A stretch of DNA of 64,000 nucleotides from assembly GCF_008365375.1 (NCBI RefSeq), contig NZ_QOKW01000026.1, forward strand, positions 27,775 through 91,774, read 5' to 3'. Both the position numbers and the translations under genes were made by a program. The notes under the pieces were generated by a model. It searched no databases. It worked only from the letters and a program-made list of their open reading frames with translations, and was not told the origin of the DNA. The stretch is from Roseomonas genomospecies 6. GTDB lineage: Bacteria > Pseudomonadota > Alphaproteobacteria > Azospirillales > Azospirillaceae. Positions 53,201-62,200 of the stretch are shown one piece after another. Numbering within the stretch: the first letter of the stretch is position 1; every line of letters starts with the position of its first letter.

Positions 53201-55416
53201 AGGACGGCTCGCTTCCGATCCTGTTCTGCTCGCCCACCATGGAACTGGGCGTGGACATCCGGGATCTGGGCGTGGTGCACATGCGCAACGTACCCCCGAC
53301 CCCGGCCAACTACGCCCAGCGCAGCGGCCGTGCCGGGCGCGGCGGGCGGCCGGCACTGGTTCTGGCCTTTGCCCAGTACGGCAACGACCACGACCAATAC
53401 TACTTCCGCCGACGGGGGGAGATGATCGCCGGGGCGGTCGCCGCACCCCGGCTGGATTTGACCAACCGGGACCTCGTCCAGGCGCACCTCCATTCCATCT
53501 GGATGGCGGCCAATCATTTGAAGCTGGACGGCTCGATCGCCGACGTCCTCGACCTCGACAACCCGGCCCTGCCGATCAAGGCGGACATCGCCGCCGACGT
53601 GGAGCGCTGCGCTGGCACCATCGGTCGGACCCTGCAGGCGTTCCGGGACGTCGTCGGCACCCTGGATGCGCCGGAGACGCCGTCCTGGCTGAACGGCGAC
53701 TGGCTTCGGTCGGTCGCCCAGGGCGCGCCGAAGATGTTCGACGATGCCTTCGACCGCTGGCGCGAGCTGTACCGCGCCGCCGTTGCCCAGCGCGACGCGG
53801 CGCGCCGTCTGGGCGACAGGACCCGCATCAAGGAGGAAAGGCAAAGGGCCGACCAGCGCGAGCGGGAGGCGAAGCGGGAAATCGCCCTGCTCTGCAACCA
53901 GGGAAGCGGCGTTGACTCCGAATTCTACACCTACCGCTATCTTGCGAACGAGGGGTTCATCCCCGGCTACAACTTTCCGCGCCTTCCACTGCGCGCGCTC
54001 GCGTCGGTGTCGGGCGAGAGCCACGTCATCGTGCGGCCTCGCTTCCTGGGACTTGCCGAATTCGGCCCCGGCAATCTGATCTATCACGAGGGGCGCAAGC
54101 ATCGCATCGCCCAGTGCCTGCTTCCGCCCGGCGGGATCGAAGGGGCACTGACCCGCGCCAAGCTGTGCGGGGTTTGCGGCTATGTCCACACCGGCCCCGA
54201 ATGCGGGGACGATGCCTGCCGGCATTGCGGATCGGTGTTCGAGCGCGACGGCTACACCTATCCGCAGGCGCTGCTGCCGCAGCCCACCGTGCGGGCCCTG
54301 CGTTGGCACCGGATCTCGTCGGAAGAGGAGGAGCGGGTCCGGGAAGGCTATCGCATCACCACCCATTTCCGCCTGATCGACGGAGCCGTCCCCCGCACCG
54401 TCCGCCTTTCCGTGCCGGAAGGCCCGGTGCTTCTGGAGGCGCAGGCCTTTACCCAGGCCGAGCTTTGGCGGATCAATCATGGATGGCGCCGTTCGGCGTC
54501 CGAACATGGCTTCTCGGTTGAAACCTCCACCGGGCGCTGGCGGACGCGGGACGACGATGGGGCGGACGGTAACGAAGGGGCCACGCTGTCCGGCATCCGC
54601 CCTTATGTGACCGACACCCGCAATCTGCTGCTGCTGCGCCCGCTGCCGGGTGCGGACGTGGACGACGGCTTCCTGCTGACGCTCGCCTATGCGCTGCGCC
54701 GCGCGCTCCAGGTCCAGTTTCAGGTGGAGGAGCAGGAATTGTCGGTCGAACTGATTGGTGGCGGCCGTCATCGCCGTATCCTGCTGTGGGAAGCGGCGGA
54801 AGGCGGGATCGGCATCGCCGAACGCCTGGTCGATGCGCCGGAAGCCCTGGGAAGCGCCGCGCGCTTGGCGCTGGCGCTTTGCCACGCCGATCCGGACACC
54901 GGAATCGCCCGGCCCGATTGGGACAGCCGTTGTTCACGGGCGTGCTATCACTGCCTGATGAGCTATTCCAATCAATTGGACCACCGCTTCCTGGACCGGC
55001 GCCTGATCACGCCCTTCCTTTTCGAACTGACGCGCGCGACGGTGCAGACCGGCCCGTCCGGGCGTTCGCGGGAGGACCAGTACGCCTGGCTGTGCGAGCG
55101 GACCGACACCGCATCTCCTGCCGAACGGAGGCTGCTCGACCATCTGCACGCCAACGGACACATCCTGCCCGACTTCGCGCAGCATTGCCCGGCGGAGGAG
55201 GTCCCGGCACAGGCCGACTTCTTCTACCGGGCGCCCTCCGGCCCTGGCGCGTGCGTGTTCGTCGATGGTGACGCGCATCGGCGGCCCGAGCGGTCGGCCG
55301 AGGATCGCCGCATCCGCCGCATGCTTGAGGAGCGCGGCTTCCGGGTCATCGCCATTGACGCCGGTTGCCCTTTGGACGAGCAACTGGCGCGTTGGCCGGA
55401 CGTGTTCGGTGCCTGA
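50296..55416 (+). CDS. Giant DUF1998 helicase with possible C-terminal Vsr-like nuclease
   Basis: A 1706-residue protein. The SF2 helicase has motif I in VVSTGTGSGKSLTYLIPIVD near 105, motif II as DELH in MVAMDELHVYRGRQG near 224, and motifs V-VI in MELGVDIRDLGVVHMRNVPP and NYAQRSGRAGRGGRP near 990-1020. Cys-rich knuckles include FCRECGQEYY, LCLRCRASYD and LCGVCGYVHTGPECG near 1290. A coiled-coil-like charged helix lies near 1170. The DUF1998 signature is RCSRACYHCLMSYSNQLDHR near 1547. The last 100 residues (SPAERRLLDHLH, VPAQADFFYR, CVFVDGDAHRRPE, GFRVIAID) look like a DUF559/Vsr-type PD-(D/E)XK nuclease. DISARM DrmA and Druantia DruE are DUF1998 helicases; length and possible nuclease recall DruE. 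It ends the operon, 50 bases after the TOPRIM gene. Confidence 0.83.
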   Translation: MSFDVFALRQRVVSEYQSYVRSFVHILDGRIRAHVENALDQGDLWPDAVLQLNPAYVPGPTLAELADQGLILAETARFFGPGLRLHRHQEEALRVAARGESYVVSTGTGSGKSLTYLIPIVDRIFRNGPERASVRAIIVYPMNALINSQLDALARFRDGYGPGCPIRFGQHTGQIDREARNALLNDPPHILLTNYVMLEYMMIRPNERTLVDSATRELEMVAMDELHVYRGRQGADVAMLMRRLRQRAGRGGFLHAGTSATLVSGGSRAERLDRIAEVGSRLFGVPVRPDNVIDETLRRIAAVPVPTGRAALRAAVEMPPPAATAEAVSHHPLAAWAEQTFGIVEEEGRLVRRSPVAFDEGLRRLAEETGLGEALCRERLRAVLDIGNAARLPTGEPVFAFRLHQFLASGGSVYATLETPERRTLGTEGQAFAPGTGDRPMFPLAFCRECGQEYYMASLIQDGPLPGTRLVPRSPLLGTPDDENPGVPGYLAIEHDGMWSDDEDLPDVWLEHKRGGWQIKARYVDHRPVLLRTGPDGRLDPGESGGPEGDGEGGKLAAWWQPKPFMLCLRCRASYDLREKRDFRKLVTLSQTGRSTATTITGVAAILGLRASPDVPADARKLLSFTDNRQDASLQAGHLNDFIQVVQLRGALCTVLGQAGEIRHDTIGDAVFGALKLRPDHFMKDPVAAGPGYNRAADAMRELLAYRAFEDLARAWRVAQPNLEQCGLLRIDYDGLAEFAADDRRWAGAPVIAAARPERREAVLRAILDHLRSELALDADALKEEHLRALVRRVSHTIADPWAFDELDRPRTATIALLPDRRPEGADAFGPVLSLGPRSTVGRYLRSRRTWDLDENLTQEEGQELVHAIVKALRKQFLTVEERGGAPYGVRLKVDALIWRPGIGQPLPPDPVRSRSLHLRRRDLAAPAPNAYFTKLYRELAGAMAGLHGHEHTGQVPQNLRVEREERFKDGSLPILFCSPTMELGVDIRDLGVVHMRNVPPTPANYAQRSGRAGRGGRPALVLAFAQYGNDHDQYYFRRRGEMIAGAVAAPRLDLTNRDLVQAHLHSIWMAANHLKLDGSIADVLDLDNPALPIKADIAADVERCAGTIGRTLQAFRDVVGTLDAPETPSWLNGDWLRSVAQGAPKMFDDAFDRWRELYRAAVAQRDAARRLGDRTRIKEERQRADQREREAKREIALLCNQGSGVDSEFYTYRYLANEGFIPGYNFPRLPLRALASVSGESHVIVRPRFLGLAEFGPGNLIYHEGRKHRIAQCLLPPGGIEGALTRAKLCGVCGYVHTGPECGDDACRHCGSVFERDGYTYPQALLPQPTVRALRWHRISSEEEERVREGYRITTHFRLIDGAVPRTVRLSVPEGPVLLEAQAFTQAELWRINHGWRRSASEHGFSVETSTGRWRTRDDDGADGNEGATLSGIRPYVTDTRNLLLLRPLPGADVDDGFLLTLAYALRRALQVQFQVEEQELSVELIGGGRHRRILLWEAAEGGIGIAERLVDAPEALGSAARLALALCHADPDTGIARPDWDSRCSRACYHCLMSYSNQLDHRFLDRRLITPFLFELTRATVQTGPSGRSREDQYAWLCERTDTASPAERRLLDHLHANGHILPDFAQHCPAEEVPAQADFFYRAPSGPGACVFVDGDAHRRPERSAEDRRIRRMLEERGFRVIAIDAGCPLDEQLARWPDVFGA

Positions 55417-55645
55417 CCGGCCTCCTGACGGACGCAACCGGAAAGGCGCCGGAATCGCTGACTGCCATCACCCGTAGAGTTCGCGGAACCACTCCGACAT
55501 GGTGACCATCCGCAAACTTCTCGCCCTTGCAGAGGCCAAAATGGCCGGAAGCGCCTGGACTGGACCTTGGCGCATAAATTGGCGGGAGGTTGGCCGGGGC
55601 AGGATAGCGGGGTAGGAAAGCAGGGCTGCTGAAGCCGAACCAGCG
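55417..55645. other. Gap between the defence operon and the IS5 relic
   Basis: This stretch contains the presumed left end of the IS5 element but no inverted repeat I can define with confidence. Short minus-strand frames here do not resemble known proteins. Confidence 0.3.
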
Positions 55646-56160
55646 ATGCCGTACAAAGTGAATGAGAGGCGGCGCCACGAGATTCCGCGCGCCCGCTACC
55701 GGGTGGAGAATTGGGCGGCCTACGATGCGGCGCTGCGCCGGCGCGGTAACCTGACGATCTGGGTGACACCGGAGGCGATCGCCGCTTGGACACCGCCCAG
55801 GACGGGCCGACGCAGTCGGCCAGCGCGCTGCTCGGACGTGGCCATCGAAGCGGGCCTACGACGGCGAGCCCGTCTACCGCGCCGTGGCCGCCCACAGCCC
55901 CGAGGCGGAGGTGATCATCCCGCCGTGCTCCACCGCGGTGCCGAGCGACACAGCCGGGAGCGCCCCCAGCCAACGCGACCGTCATATCCAGAGGATCGCC
56001 GAGCGTGGACGGCAGGGCTGGCAGCGGGCGGTGCAGTACGGCCGCCGCTCCTTGGGCGAGGTGGCGATGATGCGCTACAAGCAATTGATCGGCCGTAGCC
56101 TCCGGGCTCGGAGTCTGCCGACCCAGAAAGTCGAGGCCGCCGTCGCTTGCAAGGTCATGA
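55646..56160 (+). pseudogene. IS5-family transposase with internal deletion
   Basis: The N-terminus reads ENWAAYDAALRRRGNLTIWV then TPEAIAAWT, and continues to YSDLAIE-like DVAIEAGL near 55858. There the catalytic middle is deleted and the frame changes. The C-terminus then follows: YDGEPVYRAVAAHSPEAEVI, IPPCSTAVPSDTAG, ERGRQGWQRAVQYGRRSLGE and VAMMRYKQLIGRSLRA up to ACKVM near 56160. These are strong IS5-group transposase blocks, and the N-terminus matches the relic at 15737-15972. It cannot be active. It separates the defence operon from the giant adhesin gene. Confidence 0.8.
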
Positions 56161-56265
56161 AACATCACGACCAGCTTTGGCATGCCCGTCTTGCGCAAGA
56201 GGGCCTGATAACCGCTGGCCGCGGTGGACTCCGCCCTCGCGCCGATTCGTGCGCCAAAGTCTCCG

Positions 56266-59200
56266 TCAGGCGAACCATTTGGCGACATCGCCGGTCTGGC
56301 CAATGATGGTGACGCTGACGCCCGGGCGCAGGTCGAGCACGGAGTTGCCGCTCACGACGCGCGCCGAAGCGATCACACTCCTGAGATCGAGCGTGGGATC
56401 GAACAGCGCCAGCCGGTCGGTGCCGGCGGTGAAGTCCATCACCACCACACCGCCGGACGAGCCGCCGAGAGCGAAGCAGTCCGCCCCCGCGCCGCCCCAC
56501 GCCGTGTCGGCCCCTTGATCGAGGAACAGCAGGTCGTCCCCCGCCCCGCCGGACAGCAGGTCGTCCCCGGCGCCGCCGAACAGGGTGTCGTTGCCGTCCT
56601 CGCCGAACAGAGTATCGTTCCCCGCCCCGCCGTCGGCCAGATCATTGCCCGTCCCCAGAGCCAGGATGTCGGCGCCGCCGCCGCCGAACAGCGTGTCGGC
56701 GCCTTCCTGCCCGAACAGGGTGTCGTTGCCGTCGCCGCCGTCGGCGATGTCCGCACCTGCGCCGAGCGCCAGGACGTCGTCGCCCTCCTGCCCGAACAGC
56801 GCGTCGTTGCCGTCGCCGCCGAACAGGGTGTCGTTGCCGGTCCCGCCGAACAGCGCGTCGTCGCCGTCCTCGCCGATCAGGACGTCGTTGCCGGCACCGC
56901 CGCCCATGGTGTCCCGGCCGGCGCCGCCGCCCATCGTGTCGTTGTCGGTGCCGCCGTCCATCAGGTCGTCGCCGTCGCCGCCGTTCATCAGGTCGTCGCC
57001 GGCATCGCCGTACAGCGTGTCGTTGCCGAGCGTGCTCGCCACCGTGTCGTTGCCGCCGCCGCCCGACAGCAGGTCGTCGCCAGGGCCGAGGATCATCGAC
57101 TGGCTGCTGGCGTCACCATAGACCACGTTGTTGCCAGCACCGCCGGTCAGAGTCGCCGAACCGATCACCGCGGCGAACTCCACCCGGTCGAGTTGGATGG
57201 TCAGCGGCCCGGCGGCACCGGTCGTGTCGATGACCAAAGCCGTCGGGGTGGTGGCCGTCTGCGTGGTTCCGGTGACATGCACCGCCGTCCCCGGCGTGCC
57301 GGGCGCGGTGAAGGCAAGCGTGCGCAGCAGGAGGGACGCCTGCTGCGGCAGCGCGTTCAGGAAGCTGGTGCCGCCGCCTTCCAGATCGGCGCGCGACGCC
57401 GATCCGGCCGCCGTGCGCGCCCCGATCTCGCGGATCAGGTCGGCCAGCGTCGAGGATGGCGCCCCGCGGTTCGTCGGGCCGCTCGCCGTCACGCCGACTC
57501 CGGTGGGCAGCCCGACCTGCAACGTGGTCGCCAGGGTGGTCGCGCCGCTGGTCGGGTCGGTCCGTGTTTCCTGGACCAGCGGGACATCGGCCAAACCGGC
57601 GTTCGCGGTGCCGGGATCGTCCGCGCGGCCATCGGTGGGCGCCTGGACGATCACCGTGCTGATGGATTTTCCGTTGGCCTGCGCGGCGGAGGTTTGGACC
57701 TGGGCACCGTCCACCAACACGCCCGCAGCCTTCGCCACGGTCGCCGCCGCGGCTGCCGAAGCGTTGCCCGCGGTGTCGGTCAGCGTGAGCGACAGGGTCA
57801 AGGTACCATCGGCCAAGGCGGAGACGTCGAGCCCGCCGACCGTGTTGCTGGCGGTGGCGACCGTTCCCGTCCCCGAGAGCGGGCTGCCGCCGCCCGAGGA
57901 GGAGAGCGTCCAGCGGTAAGTCGTCCCGACCTCCGCGCCGGAGAGGACGAAGCCGACGCTGGTCTGCTGGGCGCGGTCGATGGTGCCGCCCGTAAAGGCG
58001 ACCGACGGCGTCGACGGGGCGAGGGTGTCGACGGTGACCGACAGGGCGGCGGACGGCGGGCTGGTGTTGCCCGCCGCGTCGGTTGCCCGCGCGGTAAAGG
58101 CGTGGGTGCCATCCGCCAGCGGCGCGGCACTGAGGTCGGCGATCCAGGCGCCGGACGCGTCGGCGGTGACCGTCGCCACCGCGGTCCCGGTGTCGGACAG
58201 GACGACGTGGCTGTTGGCCTCCGCGGTGCCGCGGATATAGAGCCGGTTATGGTTGGTGATGGTCAGCGGACGCGTACCGGCGGCATCGCCGCTGGCCGCG
58301 GTGATCGTCGGGCTGCCCGGCGGCGTACGGTCGACCAGTGGCAGGGTCAGGGTGCCGGTCGCCGGGGCGGTGGCGCCGTCGCTCACGCTCACCGCGACCG
58401 TCGCCGTGGCGGACGTGCCGCCGGTGATGCGCAGGTTGGCCAGGGTCGCGTTCACGTCGGCGACCGAGCCGGTGATCGTCACGGTGCCGTCGATGGCCGT
58501 CGCGACGGCTGCCTGCCCCGCCGCCGTGGCTCTCAGGGCCGCCTGCGTCGGGGTCAGCGTCACGGTCAGCGTGCCGCTGTCGGAATCGGCGACTTGTATG
58601 CCGGTCAACGCGGTGTTCAGGCCCTGGTCGAGGGTGACCGGCTGCGGAAGGGTCAGCGTCGGGGCGGCCAGCGTCACCGGGTCGACGATGGTCACCGCGA
58701 TGGTCGTGTCGGCGTCGGTCGTCAGCGTGCCGAGATCGCTGGTCGTTACCCGGATCGTGCCGGAGGTCTGGCCCGCCGTGCCCGTGTAGGTCAGCGTCGC
58801 CAGCGTGGCCGCGATGTCCGCCTGCGTGCCGAGCAGGCGCCAGACCCCCGCGGATGGCTGCGTCAGCGTCAACGCGCCCTGCGCGGTCAGCGCCAGCGTG
58901 CCGCTGGTCGGGGTCAGCGTGACCTGCAACGTCGCGCTGTCGTAATCGCCGACCGACAGCCCCCTCACCGCGGTCGTCACGCCGGCGACCGCCGACAGGG
59001 TGGCAGGCACGGTCTGCTCCGGCGAGGACAGCACGCCGATGACCAGCAGGCTGTCGGTGTCGGGGGTCAGGGGCTGGTCGTCGGATGTCTGGAACTGGAT
59101 CGACGCGCTGGTGACGTTGCGGGACGCGGTGAACTCCAGTTGCTGCAGCGTCCGGTTCACGTCGTCCAGCGTACCGGCCAGCCGGATCGTCCCGTTGCCG

Positions 59201-62200
59201 AGGTCGGTCGCCGTGGCGGCGCCATAGAGCGGCAGCGTGATGGTGCCGTTGGTCGGGGTCAGCACGACGGTCATGGTGCCACCGTCGGTGTCCGTGATCT
59301 CCAGCCCCAGCACCTCGGCGGCTTTGCCGGCGACCATGGTCGGGCTGCTCGGCAGCGTGTTGGCCGGCGGCGACTGGATGGCGAAGGACAGCGTGCCCGA
59401 GGCGTCGGGCGTTGTGGAGTCGTCGTCGGCCAGTGTCACCGCGACGCTGCCCGCCGTCTCCCCCCGGGCGCCGGTGAAGACCAGCGTGGCCAGGGTGGCG
59501 TTGACGTCGGCCACGCTGCCGCCGACCGTGACGGTGCCGTCGGCGGCCGTGCTGACGGTGGCCGGCCCGGCCAGGACGAGGCTGCCGTTGCCGGGGGTCA
59601 GGGTCGCCGTCACGGTGGCGCTGTCGCCATCGGCCACGCGGAGGCCGCTGACCGCCGCAGACGTCCCAGCCACCACGGTCTGGGCGGCCGGCAGGGTCAG
59701 CGTCGGGTTGATCGGGTCGTCGTTGCGGATGGTCCCGGAGGCCGACGCGGTTTCGATCGACGTCGCGGCGACGGACGGGTTGGACAGGGTGACGGTGAAG
59801 GTCTCGTCCGGCTCGATGTCCGTGTCGCCGGACACCTGGATGGTGATGGTCTTCGTCGTGTCGCCGTCCGCGAAGGCGACGGTGCCCGAAGGCATCGTCC
59901 CGCCGAAGTCGGCCGCGTTCAGCGTGCTGCCCCCCGATCCGTTGTTGGCCGCGACCGCCCAGTCGACCGTCAGCGCGCCGCCGGTGTTGCCGGCGCGGGT
60001 GACGGTGAAGGTGAAGGCCTTGGTGCCGGTGTCGCCTTCCCGCTTGTCGGCGTCGGTCGCGGCGATGGCGAGGCGCGACGGCACCACCACGGCCACCTGG
60101 GCGGTGCTGATCTGCTGCTGGAGGTTGGTGCCGGTGAAGGCGGTGACCGCGCCGGTCACGTCACCCGCGGCGGTGCCGCTGCGCAGTTCGGTGGCGGCCG
60201 TGCCCTGCGCCACCACCTGGGCCTGGGCCATCTGGGTCAGCCCGTCCAGGCCGCCGCTGTTGGTCGTGCCGGCGGTGATCACCGCGCCGTTCGAGGCGGC
60301 GATGACGTTGGCGGCCCCGCTCGTCACCGCGGCCAGCTTCGCGCTGTCCACGGCCCCGATCCGGGCTCCGGCGGCGGCCAGGATGGCGGCCAGGACGGTG
60401 GGGTTGGCCAAGTCGATCGTGCCGCCCGCGGGAAGGGCCTTGATCGCGTCGGCGATGGCGCCGACCAGCGCCCGCCCGATCACGCCGCTGGCCGGCGGCG
60501 TGCCGGTCACCGCCCCGGCGAGCACCGCGCTGCCCTGGACGATCACGTTGGCGACGCTGGACGCCGCCGCTTGCGTCTTCAGCGCGGTCGCAATGGTCGC
60601 GGCGTCCGCTCCCGTCGTGGTCACGGCCACGATGGGATCGTAGGTGAGCAGGTCGATCCCCGCGTCGAGGCCGAGCTTGGCCTTCAGCTCGGTCGCCGCC
60701 GCCGCGATCTCGGCGTCGGTCCCGGCGAGCCCCGCCATGCCCATGACGATGGTGGTCAGCGGCGTGATGACCGATGCCGCGCCCGGCGCCTCGTACACTC
60801 CGGTGAAGGCGAGGTTGGTCGAAATGTCGGTGCCGCCCACCATGACGATCGGGCCGGAACCACCCTGAATCGACCAGTTGCCCACCGCGTTTGTCGTCCC
60901 GGACGCCTCTCCGCTGTCGAGCTGGCCGTTGGCGTTGGCGTCGGCGAACACCGTGGCGCCGGCAATGTAGCCATCGATGGCGTGGCCGCCGCGGACGTTG
61001 ACCAGCACTTTGCTGGTGGCCGGCGCCACGGTGCCGAAGCCGAGGCTGCTGACGGTGTTGCCGGCGCTGTCGAGGATCTGCGCGCCGTTCAGGTCGATGG
61101 AACCGGCCAGGGCGATGCCGTCGCTGTCCAGGTCGCCCGCGGCGACGGCGTAGCGGAAGACCAGCTTGCCCGACTCCGCGCGGACGAAGCCGGCATAGCG
61201 GGTCTGGGTCCCGATGGTCAACGCCAGCCGGGGGGAGCCGGTGCCCGCGACGCTGACCGCGTCGCTGAAGGCGACGGTGAAGTCCAGCGTGTCGCCGCGC
61301 GCCGCCAGATAGCGGCCGGGGGTCGGGCCGGTCACGTTGGTGATGGTGGCGGCGCGGTCGTCGTTGAGGATGGTGCCGAGCGCCGACGCGCTTTCCACCG
61401 TGATCTTGGCGCCCGCCACCGTGGTGGAGGGGGAGAACAGCAGGACGCGGAACTGCTCGTTGCCCTCCACCAGCCGGTCGCCGCTGACCGGGACGCTGAC
61501 GGTCTTGCTGGTCTCGCCGGCGGCGAAGGTGATGGTGCCGCTGGGCAGCGTGCCGCCGAAATCGGACGCGTCGGCGAGGCTGCCGCTCAGGCCCCCACCG
61601 AGGCCGCCGGTGTCGACCTGCCATTTGACCGTGGTGCTGCCCGACGTGTCGCCGCGCCGGGTGATCGTGTAGGTCAGGGTGGTGGTGCCGCCGTTGCCCT
61701 CCGCAACGGACTGGCTGGACGGCGTGATCCCCAGCCACTGGACCGGGGTCAGGCTGATCGTCACCGCCCGGCTGACCAGGCTGGTCCCGTCGGAGACGGC
61801 ATAGCTGAAGGCGCCGGCGGCCCCGGTGGCGCCGAAGGGCGGCGTGTAGACCACCGCGGCAAGCTGTTCCGGCGTCAGCGTGTCGCCGACGGCGATCGCC
61901 GTGCCGTCGTAGCGCTGGAGCGTCCCAACCGTGGGCAGGCCGGTGACGGAGATGGTCAGCGGGTCGCCTTCCGGATCGACCGGCTTGTCGATGGACAGGC
62001 CGACACGGCTGGAGTTCTGGTCGATGGCGACCTGCTTGGCCTCCTGCACGGCCGGGGCGGTGTTGGCGCCCCGCACGGTGATGGTCAGCGTCGCGGTGGA
62101 GGTCGCGCCGGCCCGGTCGGCGACGGTGTAGCTGACCGTTTCCTGCCGGGTCTGGCCATAGAGCAGTGTGGCGTAGGCGCCGGCCGGGTCGAAGCTGTAG

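Noticed and set aside
50266..54885. 1539-codon minus-strand frame opposite the DUF1998 helicase
   Set aside because: No domain or start signal; the plus strand carries all helicase motifs.
55468..55656. Short minus-strand frame with MVTMSEWFRELYG
   Set aside because: Could be transposon debris, but I cannot match it to a family; left unassigned.
56470..57110. Tandem 27-base-like repeats that might suggest a CRISPR or satellite
   Set aside because: They are in frame and encode calcium-binding RTX nonapeptides with codon variation, not spacers.
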